This document shows, piece after piece, positions 6,447-6,909 of a DNA stretch of 6,909 nucleotides (its first letter is position 1; each line of letters starts with the position of its first letter). The DNA is taken from contig JAICJW010000247.1 in the NCBI GenBank assembly GCA_025928215.1, positions 1 through 6,909 on the forward strand, given 5' to 3'. The stretch comes from Chloroflexia bacterium. GTDB lineage: Bacteria; Chloroflexota; Chloroflexia; Thermomicrobiales; JALYUS01. The notes under the pieces were generated by a model. The model was not told the origin of the DNA, made no database searches, and saw nothing but the letters and a program-made list of their open reading frames with translations. The position numbers and the translations under genes are program-made.

Positions 6447-6909
6447 TGGTCGTTGAAAGGATCGCGCTGAACGGAACGCGGCGGTCTGCTCGCCCGTTGC
6501 CCCCCGCGCCGCAGGGGCATGTGGACACCGTACTCGTCGGCATGTTGATCGTGCTTGCCTCGTTCGGCACGCTGATTCTCTTCAGTGCGTCGTACGCGGT
6601 CGGTATCCGCGATACGGGGGACAGCCTCTACTTCATCAAGCGGCAGGCCGTGTCCGCGCTGATCGGCATCGTGGCGCTACTCATCACGTCGCGGGTGGAT
6701 TACCATTTCTGGCGGCGATGGTCGGTGCCTGCCATGATCGGGACGGTGCTGATGCTCCTCGCCGTTCTCCCGCTCGGGCGGACAGTGTTCGGTGCGCGGC
6801 GCTGGTTCGAGGTGGGGCCGCTGCAGGTGCAGCCGAGCGAGATCATGAAATTTGTTCTCATCCTCTATATGGCGGATCTCCTCGACCGGAAGGGGAGCCG
6901 GATTCGCCA
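6446..6909 (+). CDS. ftsW: SEDS-family glycosyltransferase FtsW, N-terminal part (3' truncated)
   Basis: The first 154 codons are present and the frame is still open at the window edge. The cytoplasmic N-terminus of about 25 residues (Arg/Pro-rich) precedes hydrophobic helices at about 27-49 (LIVLASFGTLILFSAS is typical FtsW TM1), 67-82, 93-110 and from 132 onward. GARRWFEVGPLQVQPSEIMK (116-135) is the SEDS hallmark 'GA.RW...G....QPSE..K', which separates these proteins from unrelated polytopic membrane proteins. SEDS proteins polymerise lipid II into glycan strands on the outer membrane face; FtsW does so at the septum with its partner class B PBP. RodA shares the same motif, but placement right after murD in a dcw cluster favours FtsW. 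The catalytic aspartate expected in a later extracellular loop is outside the window. In canonical clusters murG and murC would follow. Confidence 0.93.
   Translation, partial: MVVERIALNGTRRSARPLPPAPQGHVDTVLVGMLIVLASFGTLILFSASYAVGIRDTGDSLYFIKRQAVSALIGIVALLITSRVDYHFWRRWSVPAMIGTVLMLLAVLPLGRTVFGARRWFEVGPLQVQPSEIMKFVLILYMADLLDRKGSRIR

Noticed and set aside
1..6909. A hidden novel system such as defence, mobile element, CRISPR or RNA gene.
   Set aside because: Essentially every base is within a recognised dcw gene. No direct repeats of array type, inverted terminal repeats, integrase or tRNA-like fold were seen by eye.

Overview
This window is a compact piece of a bacterial dcw (division and cell wall) cluster. 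All genes lie on the + strand and are visibly GC-rich, with codons mostly ending in G or C (not counted). The order is rsmH (3' end only), an ftsL-like gene, ftsI (class B penicillin-binding protein), murF, mraY, murD and ftsW (5' part only). Both edge genes are cut by the window.

The layout is unusually tight. rsmH/ftsL share one base (TAATG), ftsL/ftsI, ftsI/murF and murF/mraY each overlap by four bases (ATGA), mraY/murD are 11 bases apart, and murD/ftsW share one base (TGATG). No intergenic space is large enough for a promoter or terminator. The block is therefore probably one polycistronic message with translational coupling, whose promoter lies upstream of base 1. I see no tRNA, rRNA, insertion sequence, CRISPR array or riboswitch.

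The genes act together. MurD and MurF build the UDP-MurNAc-pentapeptide in the cytoplasm, and MraY moves it onto undecaprenyl phosphate to give lipid I. FtsW polymerises lipid II at the septum and FtsI crosslinks the glycan. The FtsL-like protein is the likely bitopic scaffold for FtsW/FtsI. RsmH is a 16S rRNA methyltransferase habitually encoded at the head of this cluster.

The main departure from the textbook order is that murE is missing from its usual place between ftsI and murF, and the ATGA overlap there leaves no room for even a remnant. The MurD belongs to a divergent-looking subtype. High GC, the gene order, the MurD type and the long FtsL-like protein would fit a Chloroflexota bacterium of the Thermomicrobia kind. 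This is an impression from memory, and other GC-rich phyla, including Actinomycetota, are not excluded. I found no evidence of a previously undescribed system: this is mostly a core housekeeping region with a few points worth checking.
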